From the NCBI GenBank assembly GCA_900073065.1, contig FJOG01000041.1:191616-255615 (forward strand): a DNA stretch of 64,000 bases, given 5' to 3'. Positions 10,233 through 21,648 of this stretch are shown here, in pieces. This DNA is from Phialocephala subalpina (Eukaryota; Ascomycota; Leotiomycetes; Helotiales; Mollisiaceae). Within the stretch, counting starts at the first letter, position 1; each line of letters begins with the position of its first letter. The notes under the pieces are model-generated. The model was not told where the DNA came from. It did not search any database and worked only from the letters and a program-made list of their open reading frames with translations. Made by a program: the position numbers and the translations under genes.

Positions 10233-12351
10233 TCATCGAATCTTCTGCATATCCAAATCCACCTCCTCAAACTCAAAGCTCGCCGGTCCCCGTCCCGCCG
10301 CCCCTTGGTACCCAATAGCATGCGGCAAATGCTCAAACAGTAAATCCTTCTTCTCCTCAATCAGCGGTTCCCCATCAACTTCAATGCTGGCCACTTCTTC
10401 ATACGGATTCAACAGCACCCATTGCGCCCTCTCAAATCTCCTTTTCACTCCCGGGCAGAGTCCTACGAAGCGGAATTCGACGTTCTCGCCTCCGTAGGCT
10501 AGGAGTTCTTTCTTGATTGCTTGGAAGGCAGCGATGCCGGAGGAGTCGATGAAGGATGTTGATGAGAGGTCGAGAATCACGACGCGCAGGCGGGGGATGA
10601 ATGTATCTGCGTTTCCAACTCCAGCTCGTTTACGTAAATATGCGATGTGTTTGTCCATTCTTTTATTCCATGGTCTTTCGTCCTTGTTCTCCATCGAAGG
10701 GATGCCAGCTTGATAAGTGAGAACGGTGTCGATTACGTGGCGCTTGATTCGGTCTGCGTTCAGGAACATGCAGTCTGTCTCCAGTTTGACGACTTGGGTT
10801 CCTGCTGGGATGCGCTCATCTTTTTGCCACCATGGAGGTGTGATGGATGAATATGAGTTCTCGAGATCGCAGGATCGGACTTCCGCTGGACGGGAGAACA
10901 TTGTTCGTAACAAGGTGTAGAACACCATGAAAATAAATGAGAGTCCGATGCCGATTTCTGGAGTCTGAAGCATAGTGATGTTGAATGCTATAATGAAGTG
11001 GACGAAATCGACAAAAGACAGAGCCCAGAATTTGCCGATGATAGCTTGAGGTGGCATTTTCCCGACGATGGCGACGATGATCACCGCTGCGACAGTGGCT
11101 TGAGGGAGAAACTTCAGGAAGTCTGAGAGCGCGTACATGCTGCCTAAGACGGTAACGGAGGAGAAGAGGCCAGCAAGAGGACTCCGCACGCCGGAGCCAG
11201 CGAGGACTGAGGATCGCGCCATATCACCGCCGCCGACAGGGATGCCGCCAACGAAGGAGTTGAGGAGGTTGGTGAAGCCGAGGGAGAAGAGTTCTTGGGA
11301 TTGGTTGATGGAGTATTCGTGCTCATGGCCGAAAGCTTTGGCAAGTGATACGTGCTCGAGAGCTATGGTGAGGAAGGAGATGATGCTGGAGAGAAAGATG
11401 CCGGAAACTAGTTGGAGTATGGGGACTGTGGGTGTTGGGATTGTAGTTTTGATGGGTCCTAGGACGGCCCAGAGAGGTGTTTCGAGGTTTTTGTTGAGGA
11501 GGTAGCTGATTATTGTGTAGGTGCTGATGACGAAGATGTTCCTGCTATTGCAAATGATCTGAAGAGCGGCACTCTTGTGACCCCACTTCCCTCCGATGAA
11601 TTGGAGAATAGCCAGAATGAGGATCGAGCTTGCACCGGCGCCAAATGTTATAGGTTTGATCTGGCTCAACGACTTGAGAATTGCAGGCATCACTGCCGTA
11701 AATTCTTGTGGAATACCAACCAGACCTAGGATGGTGGGAAGCTGTAGCGTGATGACTAGAAATGAAATTCCCATGGTAAACCCCAATGCCATTGGTATCG
11801 ATACGAAGTCGAATATGAACCCCAGATTGAATATTCCGAATATCAGAGACCAGATACCGACACAAAATGACAAGGCTCCAGACACGATTGCTGGAGGAAT
11901 GTTGACACCGTTCGCCTTGCTAATTCCCAAGGCCAGTTGGCCAGTCAATGCTGCTGTTGTCGATGTGGGCCCGGTGCTAATATCTAGAGGATAAGTCAGA
12001 CCAGACTTGGTACCAATCAGATTGCATACCTCTTGAGGTTCCCATAATGGTATATATGAATCCGGGCAGCCAGCTTGCAAGCAGCGCCTGCTGTATTGAA
12101 ACTCCCGCCAACATTGAGTACATCATGGCCTGCGGTATGAGAAGTAAACCAACTGACTGTCCCGCGATCAGGTCGGAGATGAGCCATTTCGGTACGTATG
12201 CTGGTATCCATTGGATGATAGGTACTCTGTTGCTGAGATATCTGCCCGTGCCTGCACGAACTCCCCTTGCTCCCAACACCACGCCCCGTCCCAGTCGAGT
12301 GAAGTTCGCATCTTTTCGGAATTTGTCTGCGATCTTGGTGCCCAAACCCAT
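10233..12351 (-). CDS. SulP/SLC26-type sulfate (anion) transporter with STAS domain
   Basis: Two exons, 12351-12030 and 11983-10233, joined across a 46-bp intron with GTATGC donor and TAG acceptor, giving about 690 residues. The N-terminus contains VPIIQWIPAY and LIAGQSVGLLLIPQAMMYSML, the start of the SulP transport domain. The splice junction creates SRDISTGPTSTTAALTGQ, the conserved family loop. Many hydrophobic segments follow, then a C-terminal STAS domain (roughly residues 480-650) with LDLSSTSFIDSSGIAAFQAI, where the Ser of DSSG is the classical phosphorylation position. The family moves sulfate or related oxyanions across plasma or endomembranes. At 690 residues it is shorter than plasma-membrane Sul1/2-type permeases, so an internal membrane is possible. 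No defects seen. Confidence 0.92.
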
Positions 12352-14157
12352 CTTGAAGTCGGAAGGTGTCTCCCTCAGTATCGCGCAAGCTGTAGCGAGG
12401 GAATTGCCGTGATGTGTTTATGAGTTGTTGAAGTAAATGGTGGCCTGCGCGGCAATGATACTGGATCAGCACCAATACATATACAATCAGCCTTGATGGT
12501 ATTCTCGAAATACATCTGAATCCGAGATCTGATGCCGAGAACAACAAAAACAGAGGAAGATGGCCCAGCCACGAATCACATTGAGTTTCACGGCAACTCT
12601 CTTCAAGCCCCATATCACAACCGTGAAAATCGTATCTTTCGGGCGCTCAAAAAGGGCTAGGATCTCTCCACCTTGCCTGACTTCAGCCACAAAGATCCTC
12701 GGATTCGCCATATGAGGCCTTGTTGAAGGGTATGTGAAACAGAGAAACAAAGCTTCTGGGAGATCTCCACGGTTTGATACTGGGATATGTGGTCCAATAA
12801 CGCGAGGTCGGACTCGGACTCGGAAAAGTCAAGATTTGCAAACGCGTGCTGTGACCAGTGAGGAGCAGCAGAAAACGAACAGCCAAGCTTTGTTTTGAGG
12901 CCATTGCAGATGCTCAAACTCGACAGAAACACGAATCTTGGGATAACTTCATCTGAAGATCCGATGTCAATGGCAAAGTGTCAAGAACCAACTCTGAATT
13001 GAAACGAAGCTGAAGACGCTGAGCGTGATCACGACCGATGCATCTGCAACAATTCGGGATTGCTTCACAACCCGATTGTTTCTCGCTCGAGTGAGTTCAT
13101 TGAAACTGTTCCAATGACCAGCTGTTAAGGTCGCGCGACTGACGCAAGCTTGACTCGCTGTCGAGTATTTTGGGTAGATCGCGCCCAGGTGTTGTTTGTG
13201 ATGAAGACGGAGGTGGCTGAGGCGCGACGTCGATCTTTCTTCGTGGGTTCCTTTGTGCGGCGTGATCAACTGTACTGAGGCTCAGCCCCTGTATGCATAC
13301 TACCGGGAATGCCAGGGCTATCCGAGAAATCTCGCTTTGAGGATCCATTCGTCCTCCTCGACCTTTGAAGGACTTACATCCTCTAACTATATGTCCAATT
13401 CAGTGTCAGACGCATTACAGTAACGCCTGCAAAACAATTGTCGCTTTGCAGAACCTTTCCTCCTTCTCTGGATTTATCAATCTTATCCACATCGTGGAAA
13501 CTTGAAATATTGCACCCAAAGATAGAATCGGGAGAGCATTTGGCCTATCCGCACGGCAAGTTCATCAAGTTTCTCTCTTGTGCTATTTCAGTCTTCAGGA
13601 GCCTTCTCTTAACCTTGCATCGACTGTAACCCGAGCTGACAGAAAATAAGGCACAGGAACAAATCAGCAAAGCAGTCACGTGTCTAGTCACTCACCCCTT
13701 CCTGACTCCTTCATCAATGATTGGCAGAAGCTACGACCCTCGCCAGGTGTTCCAACACACAGAAACTTCCCAAGATGATGAAGTAGAATGATAATATGAC
13801 CTGCTCGTTTTTAAAGCCATCAAAAAAACTGATGTTTCGTTGGCATCCGGCACTTGCCTCGCTTCTGGTTACAATCGCAGTCACCACTTACAGCCCCACA
13901 ATCGAAAAAGACCCAGAAGCGCGAACAAAATCGAAAAACTTAGGAAACTCCCGCTTGGTGGTAAGGAATATCCCTAGATCTTGCCTTTTCTCTTTTCAAA
14001 GTACTAAACGGCCACTGGACCTCCTACCTTCCGCATTGAACTACGCCAGTTGAATCTACCTCAACACAGTTCCCATACCCAAGCTTGCATCAACCAAGGG
14101 GTCAAGAGAAAGCCTTGTATCTTTCTACCAAAACAACATACCAACGCCGAAAAACTC
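12352..14157. other. Intergenic, about 1.8 kb
   Basis: Contains the promoter side of the transporter (12352 onward) and the 3' side of the rhodopsin-like gene. Several short ORFs overlap on both strands, none with a domain or consistent splice structure. A CACGTG lies near 13678. No RNA gene recognised. Confidence 0.45.
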
Positions 14158-15905
14158 CTATTTCGAATTCCTCTGTTCATGTTCCAACGCATAAGCTTCC
14201 CACGGTATCTTCGGCAGCTCCTTCGCTAGCCACATCTCGTCCCTCTTCCTCGTCCCATCCGGATTAATGCCTTCCCCCACATTATCCTTAAAACTAACAT
14301 CGAAACTCGTCTGCTTAATAATCGACTTCTTCGCATCACGTATCGGACTCGACCCCCTCCTCTCTTTCCCCCCACCTTCACCCCTCTCCAAATCTCGCTC
14401 TCTATTCCCAAAATCTGAAGATGGGCGGGCATCAATTCTTGCCTCTTCTGTATCGTGCAAAGTTAATATATTCTCCTCGCTTGAATTATGGACCGTGGTC
14501 CCAATATCGTCCACGTTGGATTTACTCCTGTTTTTGCTCGGGTTAGAGCGTCCTCCGCGAATGACGATGGAGTGTCCACCGTAGAGTTTTTGCTGTAGTT
14601 GGTAGCTGTTCTTTGGGGGTTCTTTGCGCCATCTTCGGAAGAGGGGTGGGATGAGAGGAGCTGAGGCGGCGATGTCGACGAGTGTGGTTTCGACGCTGGA
14701 TCATGTCAGAAGGGGATTATTTGGTTAAGGATCTGGAAATGTACACGACCCAGGTGAAGAAGTCAACTGTGCCAACTGCATATCGTCAGCCAAAAATCGG
14801 TGTCTGGTGGTCAGTGTCATCTTACAGGTGAAATCACCCCTATTCCCGATCGATCTCAGCTCGACTGTCTTGATAACCGATGCGACGAAAGCACTATATC
14901 ACATGGTCAGCAATCTCTCAACGCTTGAATGCAACTGTCAACAGCAAGAAAACCCACAAGAAGCTCAATCCGAGCAGGAAACTTAATCCAAGCTTCAGGT
15001 GTAAGCTGATCTTCAACGTATAGAAGATTCGAATAGGAAGAAGGGTCAAAAACAGATCGGTGGCCGAGTTGATAGCTACCCCGCAATCAGCAACATCTCT
15101 AGTTTTCGCATCGTGAGCGCTCATACCTCCTTGCACGAACCCTGTGTACTGCAAACAGACCCATCAGTTTCAACCTATCCATATATATAACGGGCATCTG
15201 GACTCACCTCTTGAACAGTCGGACTCCAACAAAAACCCGGATGCCCAATCGGATCCCACACCGTCCTCACATCCTTACACTGCACAAAGATCAAAATAAT
15301 CGTGAGACTATTAACCACCAAACTCTGCCAAAACGTCGCCCAAAGAAACCATCTTCTCTTACTTGTCGTCCCAAAAAGTTGTAACATTAGGATACAAGTA
15401 GCATTCCTACCGAACGCTGGGGCCATTATACCTGTAAGCCAATTGTCAATAATTGAATGCGTCAGAGGCTTACTCGAGGAGACAATACCGAGTGGTTGGC
15501 CGATGAAATTGTATTTTAGGGCTTGGATTTTTTGGTGGGGTGAGAGGTAGGAGAAGTGGCGGCCGAGGCCGTAGTATTTTTGAATGGTGAGTGTTGTGAG
15601 GGTTCCTGTGGCGCATAACTAGATTGTTCAGCCGAAGGTCTCCACTAGTCGTGAAGGAGGGAGCTCTGACCACAGAGAGGAACATCATGGCATCTCCCAG
15701 GCCGAGGGAGCGTGTTATTCTCCACTGCGTGTAGAGTCTCAGGACCACGACGAGAAGTGTGATGCCATACAGAGTCCAGATGGTTCGCATCATTGGACCG
15801 GCTGTGGATTATCAGTCCTCGTGGCCAAGTGGTGAGAGTTGAGGAGAGATCACCTATACTGATGTCTGGCCCATCTGGATTTAACAGCGTCGCATTCATG
15901 TCCAT
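14158..15905 (-). CDS. Fungal rhodopsin/Pth11-like seven-helix membrane protein
   Basis: Starts MDMNATLLNPDGPDIS at 15905 and is built from about eight small exons. Segments in order: GPMMRTIWTLYGITLLVVVL with helix 1-2 and LGLGDAMMFLS; an exon GLGRHFSYLSPHQKIQALKY, the loop typical of this family; MAPAFGRNATCILMLQLFG; WATFWQSLVVNSLTIILIF; VWDPIGHPGFCW; INSATDLFLTLLPIRIFYTL; SFLCAFVASVIKTVEL; and a last helix region GTVDFFTWVETTLVDIAASA followed by RWRKEP and a long charged cytoplasmic tail (exon 14158-14700). These proteins are seven-transmembrane sensors or membrane proteins of unclear ligand; there is no CFEM domain here. All junctions keep frame, so it looks intact. Confidence 0.85.
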
Positions 15906-16707
15906 GATGATATCGTGGAAAGGGAGATACTGGATTGTCTGGTTCAATCTGCAAGTACCCCGCTCCCACGTACCCGTGACCTCATAATCAAGGAAAAGAT
16001 ACAGTACAATGCAGTGGGAGAGAAAATCAAGTGGAAATAAATCGAAGAAGTGGATACATATTGCAACTCGGGATCCAGCAAACAAGATCACGAATCTTGA
16101 ACAAAACGTGGCAGAGAGGGCAAAGATCAAAGACCAAATCTCGCGCAAGACTTAGGTCGAACAGGGTATAGTCGAAATAAAGTTGGGCATGAAGCCATGG
16201 AGCATGATTCAGGCACAGGGCAGGGCGTTTGTACGTCTGGGGTAGGTTTTTTAGAAGGGCAAGCGAAGAATAAAGTTATATGGCGCTGGCTATGATGAGG
16301 GAAAGGTTATCGTGGGTGTTTGAGCACATTAGACTCGTTCGCGAGCGGCCGAATATGGACCAATCTCGAAGCTGGGATTTCGAGATCTGGGTGAGCAGAG
16401 TCATGCACATGCATTGCACCAATGAGCAGAATAGAAGGGTTCAAGATCATTGGGATGGTCGTTGCTCGGATCCACGACAAGCAGCCTGCTAAGACTGATG
16501 TTGCTGCGAACGGTTGCCCTGATACCTGAGATTGATGGGCTACTGAAACCTATATGTTACCTGTGAACTTTCACTCGTGGTGGAACACCCATCTGAGACC
16601 AAGACCAGATCGAGACGCAGAATCAATCGCAAGACGAGATTCCTGTGTGGATGGAGACCGATTTGGATACGATAACCATCCCAAGCCGTGAGTATTGTCA
16701 GATCTAC
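15906..16707. other. Intergenic, promoter side of rhodopsin-like gene
   Basis: I see no coding region or repeat. Confidence 0.4.
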
Positions 16708-16820
16708 GAAGGGCCAGTTAAAAAGTATTGAGCCATGCACGTGATTTTCTTTGCCAAAAATCAAAGTATTTGGGAGAGGAAAGCTCGGACCATGGCTCAA
16801 TACTTTTTAACCGGCCCTTC
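16708..16820. repeat. 113-bp hairpin MITE
   Basis: The first 30 bases (GAAGGGCCAGTTAAAAAGTA then TTGAGCCATG) are repeated as the reverse complement at 16791-16820 with a single mismatch (CCAG against CCGG). Between them lie only about 50 bases. TA lies one base outside each end (16705-16706 and 16822-16823), consistent with a TA target duplication as left by Tc1/mariner-type elements. It has no coding capacity. Confidence 0.8.
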
Positions 16821-17267
16821 ATATTCCTAGATATAACAGGATAAGTCAAAGCGCACATGTCCCTACATGTCCCTCCACAGAACGTAAGGGTTGGCAGGCA
16901 ACCCTCGCATGGCGATCCTGGATGCAGATAGGGTTATCTACCTCACCCCATGAACTAGAACCCCGAACATAGCTTCAAAGTCTCCGACGCTAGGATAGAG
17001 TTTGCTCTGAAATGGCCCGAAACAAGGAACTTGGATTAAAGTTTAGCGGGAGGAAAGCCTGGAGATGATTGGGGCATCATGTCCTGGAGAAGGGAATGCA
17101 CGGACTCGTGAGCTTCAATTCTTCAGCAAGTACCTTTGAAGATTAAGCCATTATGAGGGAGTTTCTGTAAGGCTGGCCGACAACTCGATAAATAGCTCCG
17201 TCATGCTCAAATCTTTGCAGCGCATCCCTCGTCAGAAATGCCGTAGCATGACTCTAAGTCATCTATC
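16821..17267. other. Intergenic
   Basis: 3' flank of the propeller gene. Nothing else recognised. Confidence 0.4.
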
Positions 17268-18375
17268 TTACTCGTCAAACGTGCTAGTATCAATATAAGC
17301 AATCTTCCCTCCCACGATCACTGAGCCATTTACTGGAACAGCTAGACCTAAACAGCATCAGCAAACATGAACTCTCCATAGATTCTTGACACTTACCTCC
17401 ATTCGTCGTAAAATACAAGATCTTCTCCGTCCCTCCGACTCTCCCAAACTCGCCCGCCGTCACACCTGCAAGTACCGTCGAGTTCGGGTTTCCAGCTACC
17501 AAAGTCGTCGTCCCATTCTCAACGACACTCAGACTCTCAATCTGATTCTGAGCGACCCAAGCAACACCATCTTCAGCAAACACAAAGTCATCCGCATTGT
17601 GAACAGTGGCGACAACGGTCGAGTTTCCGAGTGGCTCTCCAAGGCTATTGATCTGTATCCTGCTGAAGTCTGGACTTCCTGTGTTCGTCCAGTACAGATA
17701 TCCGTCTCGGATCTTAATCCCGTTGATGCCGAGATTCGTGAGGCTGCCTGGAAGATATTTCATCTTGGGATCATCGATCACGACTGAATAGTTCCCGGTG
17801 TTGACATCGAGGCGATACACCCACCCATTGTAAGAGTCGGCAACCAACACCAAGCCAGCAGCTGCATTGAGAGTCGTCATTCCATTCAAGAAATCAGCTT
17901 CTGGAATGTCCGTGACTTTCGTGACAAGTGCATTTGCCGTCACGTTATCGCCAGAGGCAGTGAGGTCGACTTTGAAGATAGAACTGCTGCCACTGGTTTT
18001 GACAAAGTTGCCGTCGAACGGTGCCTGCGCTACCACGTAGAAAACATCTTTGCTTGTCTCGGTGATGCCTAGACATCCCGCGTAGATGCTTGTAAAGTTG
18101 TGAACAAGTACAGGCGGCGAAGAGCTGGTAGGGTCAAGGAGTTCCAAGAGAGAACTATCGAGACGAGTGACGAGAAGCTGGCCATTGGATCTGACTGCCA
18201 AGTTCTCATACCATGTTGACACTTCGCCTTCGTAGATCGTGTTGACTGTCAATGGCAGAGTGGACCTCGAATTTAGGTTCGTGCTCCGTTTCGTGAGCTG
18301 TGTCGAGGCAACCAGGTGAACAGAGTTGAGTATCAAAAGGGCCAGGATACCCCAAAAGGCGGAGGTGGAAGGCAT
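17268..18375 (-). CDS. Secreted SMP-30/TolB-like six-bladed propeller protein
   Basis: Start chosen at 18375 (MPSTSAFWGILALLILNSVH) because this gives a clean signal peptide; an in-frame Met at 18441 would bury it. The mature protein shows repeating blade sequences, e.g. WYENLAVRSNGQLLVTRLDS, AGLVLVADSYNGWVYRLD, GINGIKIRDGYLYWTNTGSP and DDFVFAEDGVAWVAQN, as in gluconolactonase/strictosidine-synthase-like hydrolases. A 49-bp intron (17396-17348) joins TTNG to the last exon, ending SVIVGGKIAYIDTSTFDE. Several N-x-S/T sites suggest glycosylation. The enzymatic substrate is unknown; many fungal members have no assigned reaction. Confidence 0.82.
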
Positions 18376-18695
18376 CGTGAAGTCTGGTAGACGAAATGTT
18401 TGGATGAAACAACAGGAGGAAGAGGGACGAATTGTCCTCAACCAGGCTGTCGGAGATAAGCTTTGTCGTCATGCAAACAAGGAGATGCTCTGTTCGGCAC
18501 TGGTCGAGAGACCAATCGGGGAATGGCACCAATTCATGCACCAGCATGTGGCTGTTTTGACGGGGTTCGGGGACTAGTGTGATGATCCATGGAAGCCTCG
18601 GGACGATACTCCAGATCCGGCCAGATTCATCTGTGGGGCTCCAAGCAAGCTGAAGATGCCCTCCGGAAATTCTAGAGCTATCAGTCTGCGGAGAT

Positions 18696-20690
18696 TCATC
18701 TAATATGGAAGTCCTGCATTTCATTCTCGTCCTGAACTTCCCAAAACTCGCCATTCATGATCCCATGGAAGTAAGCTTCACCTACGACTTTCCAGTCGTC
18801 CTCATATTTACGCAAAATTGTCGGCATTGAGCAACCTTTCAGCAGGCAGATGGTATCACCAATATTCGCCTGGCAATGCGCAAGTCCAACATATCCTTTC
18901 GTGGTAGTCATCACTCTCCTGCGCATCAACGGGAACTTCAAAGCTCGAACGAAGTCTTCGAAATCTTCGGGGTCAGCATCACCTGGTGAAGACATCTGGG
19001 CATCTCTTGCGAAAGCCTCTGTGATCGCTGAAATCGAAGTCGGAAAGGACCACTCTCTCAATGTTCGACCATAAATACTGAAATCTCCTGCGACTGAGAT
19101 ATTCGCTCTGATGAACTTCGCTCGTTTGGCAGTCATTTCCTGCCCATGATTTGACCACAAATGTCGAAAGTGAGCTCCGAATATCGCCGGAGCTTTGACA
19201 GTGTGTTCTGCAGTACGATCTTGAACAAGACTTCGCCATATAGCTTCATAAAGCTTCGCCTCGCTGCCATAGATGTTGTTCTCGATGGTCAACTCTGCAA
19301 CCGGATTGGTATCTGACGAGTAATACTCGAGACGGGAAACGACTTCGTCCCTCTTCTCGACTGCTCTGTCGCTCAATCCATGGATGGTGTCGAAAATGAA
19401 GCCAGAAACGATCAGGATTGATCCATCGTCTGAGAACGTGGCTGCAGCTAGCGAATCGCCGCAAGCACGGTATTCAGACTTGAGTCCTCTCAATGTACGT
19501 GACGACCTCAATGATCCTTCCTGAGACCGCCAAAGACCGCGCCAGTCAATCACCCAACTTGGCAGATCGTCTCTCCTCGGAACTTTGGGATTGTCGATGC
19601 AGATCAAATCCATCGGACCAGGTGCCGGACTACCATTACCTTGCTTCAATCGCTTAATCGTGATGTCGCGAAGGATGTCCTCAAGTGGTTGTCGATAATC
19701 CGGCGACGGTATCAGGTCCGAACCATCATTCGATAGGCCGAGGATTCCGAAGATTTTGTCCCTTGGCTCCGTTGCTTGAGATGAGCAAGAGTAGCGAAGT
19801 GCTGTCTGAAGATCCATTTGACTGGTCTTCACGTTTCCTTCGAGCATGTTCATGATTCTGAGAATGCTCATGATATTCTGGTACCCTTTCGCAAAGCCAG
19901 ACTTGATCTTGCAAGCTCGCAACTCGTACATACTCTCTCGCAAAGTCTTGAGGTCGACCGCATCCCTGCCCCACCAAATCTTGACTGAACGAGACAGCAC
20001 AACTTCCTGGATAATCCAAGTCCTCTGCCAATATGGCAGTCCCATCATCTCCCGAAGTGCTTTCCACTTCTGAGTGAAGGTATTTGATGCGTCGAACAAT
20101 GCGTCAATTGCTTCCTCAAAAATCTCCTCCGGCTTCTGGATCGCTAACAGTACAAGAAGCTCGAAGGCGTGTTGAGCCGATCCATTTCGGTCAGGTCCAA
20201 GCCAAGAGATGGTCTCGATGGCGTTCCGATAGACTCCTCTCATGCGCAGAATCTGATGTCCCATCTCATCCTGGTCTTTCTGATTGATGCAAAGCGCATC
20301 CACCCAAACCCAATCTTTTCCTCGCCGCTGAAGCTCTCGGAGAGCTAACTCGAGGTTCTTGGTGACGGGGACATTGAATCCATTGACGACTATCGTAGCT
20401 GGGTCTCCCGTATCTCCCCAACAGTACGATAGAGCAGTGTATGGCGGGTACAGAGTTTCAATACACGAAAAGTGACTGAGAGTGCAGTGAAGGTCGCCTG
20501 AGCTGTCTTCGGGTCTAATTCCGAGTAATCGTATCTCTTGCGCTTGATCATCAAGTGGCTCATAATGTAACTCTAATCGTGTCGGAACCTCGATGGATGT
20601 ATGGAGTGGTGGTAGACTTGTGGTCGTGGTTTTCCCCACTTGAAAGCGAGTTCGCCGGAGTCGCCTCCAAGCGCTTGGTACAGACGACAT
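18696..20690 (-). CDS. HET-domain (heterokaryon incompatibility) protein
   Basis: A single-exon ORF of 664 residues. The HET domain (about residues 80-240) is complete: YTALSYCWGD, VTKNLELALRELQ, DWVWVDALCINQKDQDEMGHQ, RMRGVYRNAIETISWLG. Downstream are family-typical segments (LPYWQRTWIIQEVVLSR, DKIFGILGLSND) and a C-terminal part ending with a WKVVGEAYFHGIMNGE block. HET domains are TIR-related and trigger cell death when non-self is sensed; which partner this one has is unknown. It is intact. It neighbours the DUF6590/zinc-cluster array by less than 1 kb. Confidence 0.92.
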   Translation of the reverse strand: MSSVPSAWRRLRRTRFQVGKTTTTSLPPLHTSIEVPTRLELHYEPLDDQAQEIRLLGIRPEDSSGDLHCTLSHFSCIETLYPPYTALSYCWGDTGDPATIVVNGFNVPVTKNLELALRELQRRGKDWVWVDALCINQKDQDEMGHQILRMRGVYRNAIETISWLGPDRNGSAQHAFELLVLLAIQKPEEIFEEAIDALFDASNTFTQKWKALREMMGLPYWQRTWIIQEVVLSRSVKIWWGRDAVDLKTLRESMYELRACKIKSGFAKGYQNIMSILRIMNMLEGNVKTSQMDLQTALRYSCSSQATEPRDKIFGILGLSNDGSDLIPSPDYRQPLEDILRDITIKRLKQGNGSPAPGPMDLICIDNPKVPRRDDLPSWVIDWRGLWRSQEGSLRSSRTLRGLKSEYRACGDSLAAATFSDDGSILIVSGFIFDTIHGLSDRAVEKRDEVVSRLEYYSSDTNPVAELTIENNIYGSEAKLYEAIWRSLVQDRTAEHTVKAPAIFGAHFRHLWSNHGQEMTAKRAKFIRANISVAGDFSIYGRTLREWSFPTSISAITEAFARDAQMSSPGDADPEDFEDFVRALKFPLMRRRVMTTTKGYVGLAHCQANIGDTICLLKGCSMPTILRKYEDDWKVVGEAYFHGIMNGEFWEVQDENEMQDFHIR

Positions 20691-21648
20691 GCCGATTTGA
20701 TATCACATATTGTCGAAAATTAGAACATTGGATGTTGCCAAATTTTGTGATGGCTTGTTAGATAGCAGTCGAAGAAGTTCGGATAGAAATGTTAGGCGGT
20801 GAAACTCGTCTCACATGCAGCTCACGTGAGGTTATAAATCTCCCGTCCGTCCAATGGCACCAGATCTCGTGGCAAGGACCTGGGTTATAAATAGCCGGAT
20901 CAATACAGATGCAAGTCAGCTCGTTTTGTTCGATAGCTGCGACGCCAAATGGAACGGAATCCTGGAGCGAAATCTTATTCTAACCATGGAAGATTATCAA
21001 GTCTCGTTGATCCGAGCATCTCCTAGCCTTCAAAACTTCAGCAAAATGAGATGAAAGATAGCTGTATACTGTTGACTAGGAAGACACGAGCACGCTGACT
21101 TCCAGCCCACGAAGTTATAATGCAACCTATGGTACCCAACGCGGTCGAGCTTTGATGCCTGATGACTTGTCAAAGTCGAAGAAAAGTATGTTGTGTATTC
21201 TCCCGATAATCTATCTGGCTTTTTAGATGTCCTAGTAGTCGAAGGCCATTTAGAAAGTTGAAAAGAATTGAAGATCATGTCGTGCTACTTATTGGAAAAC
21301 TGACATATGATCCGGGGGATATTGTGCAAGCAATGAAATGGAGGAATCTTATCAGTTGAGCTTCTCCTTTGCTTCCATTCTCCAGCGGGAGACGTGTAAT
21401 TCTTGCGCACATTGAAGTACGAATTCCTCAAGTCTCTAGTACGTCAACGACTCTAAATCTGCGGCACTTGTAGAAGTCCAGGAGATGGTAAGATTACTCG
21501 GTTATTCCTTAACAGTCCCTTGTGCCTTCTATCTTCTCTTTTGCCAGACTGTGGACAGATGGCCCCACCAATCTAGCCAACCGCCTTGCTAGTTGTTCGA
21601 GTAAACGTATACTAGGCTACTCGTCTTCGTAGACAGCATGCAAGTATT
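20691..21648. other. Intergenic between HET gene and DUF6590 gene
   Basis: No ORF supported. There is a CACGTG at about 20823 upstream of the HET gene, and TATAAATA-like stretches at 20885. Confidence 0.4.

Noticed and set aside
11137..11505. Plus-strand ORFs over the sulfate-type transporter
   Set aside because: Shadow of the SulP coding frame on the other strand.
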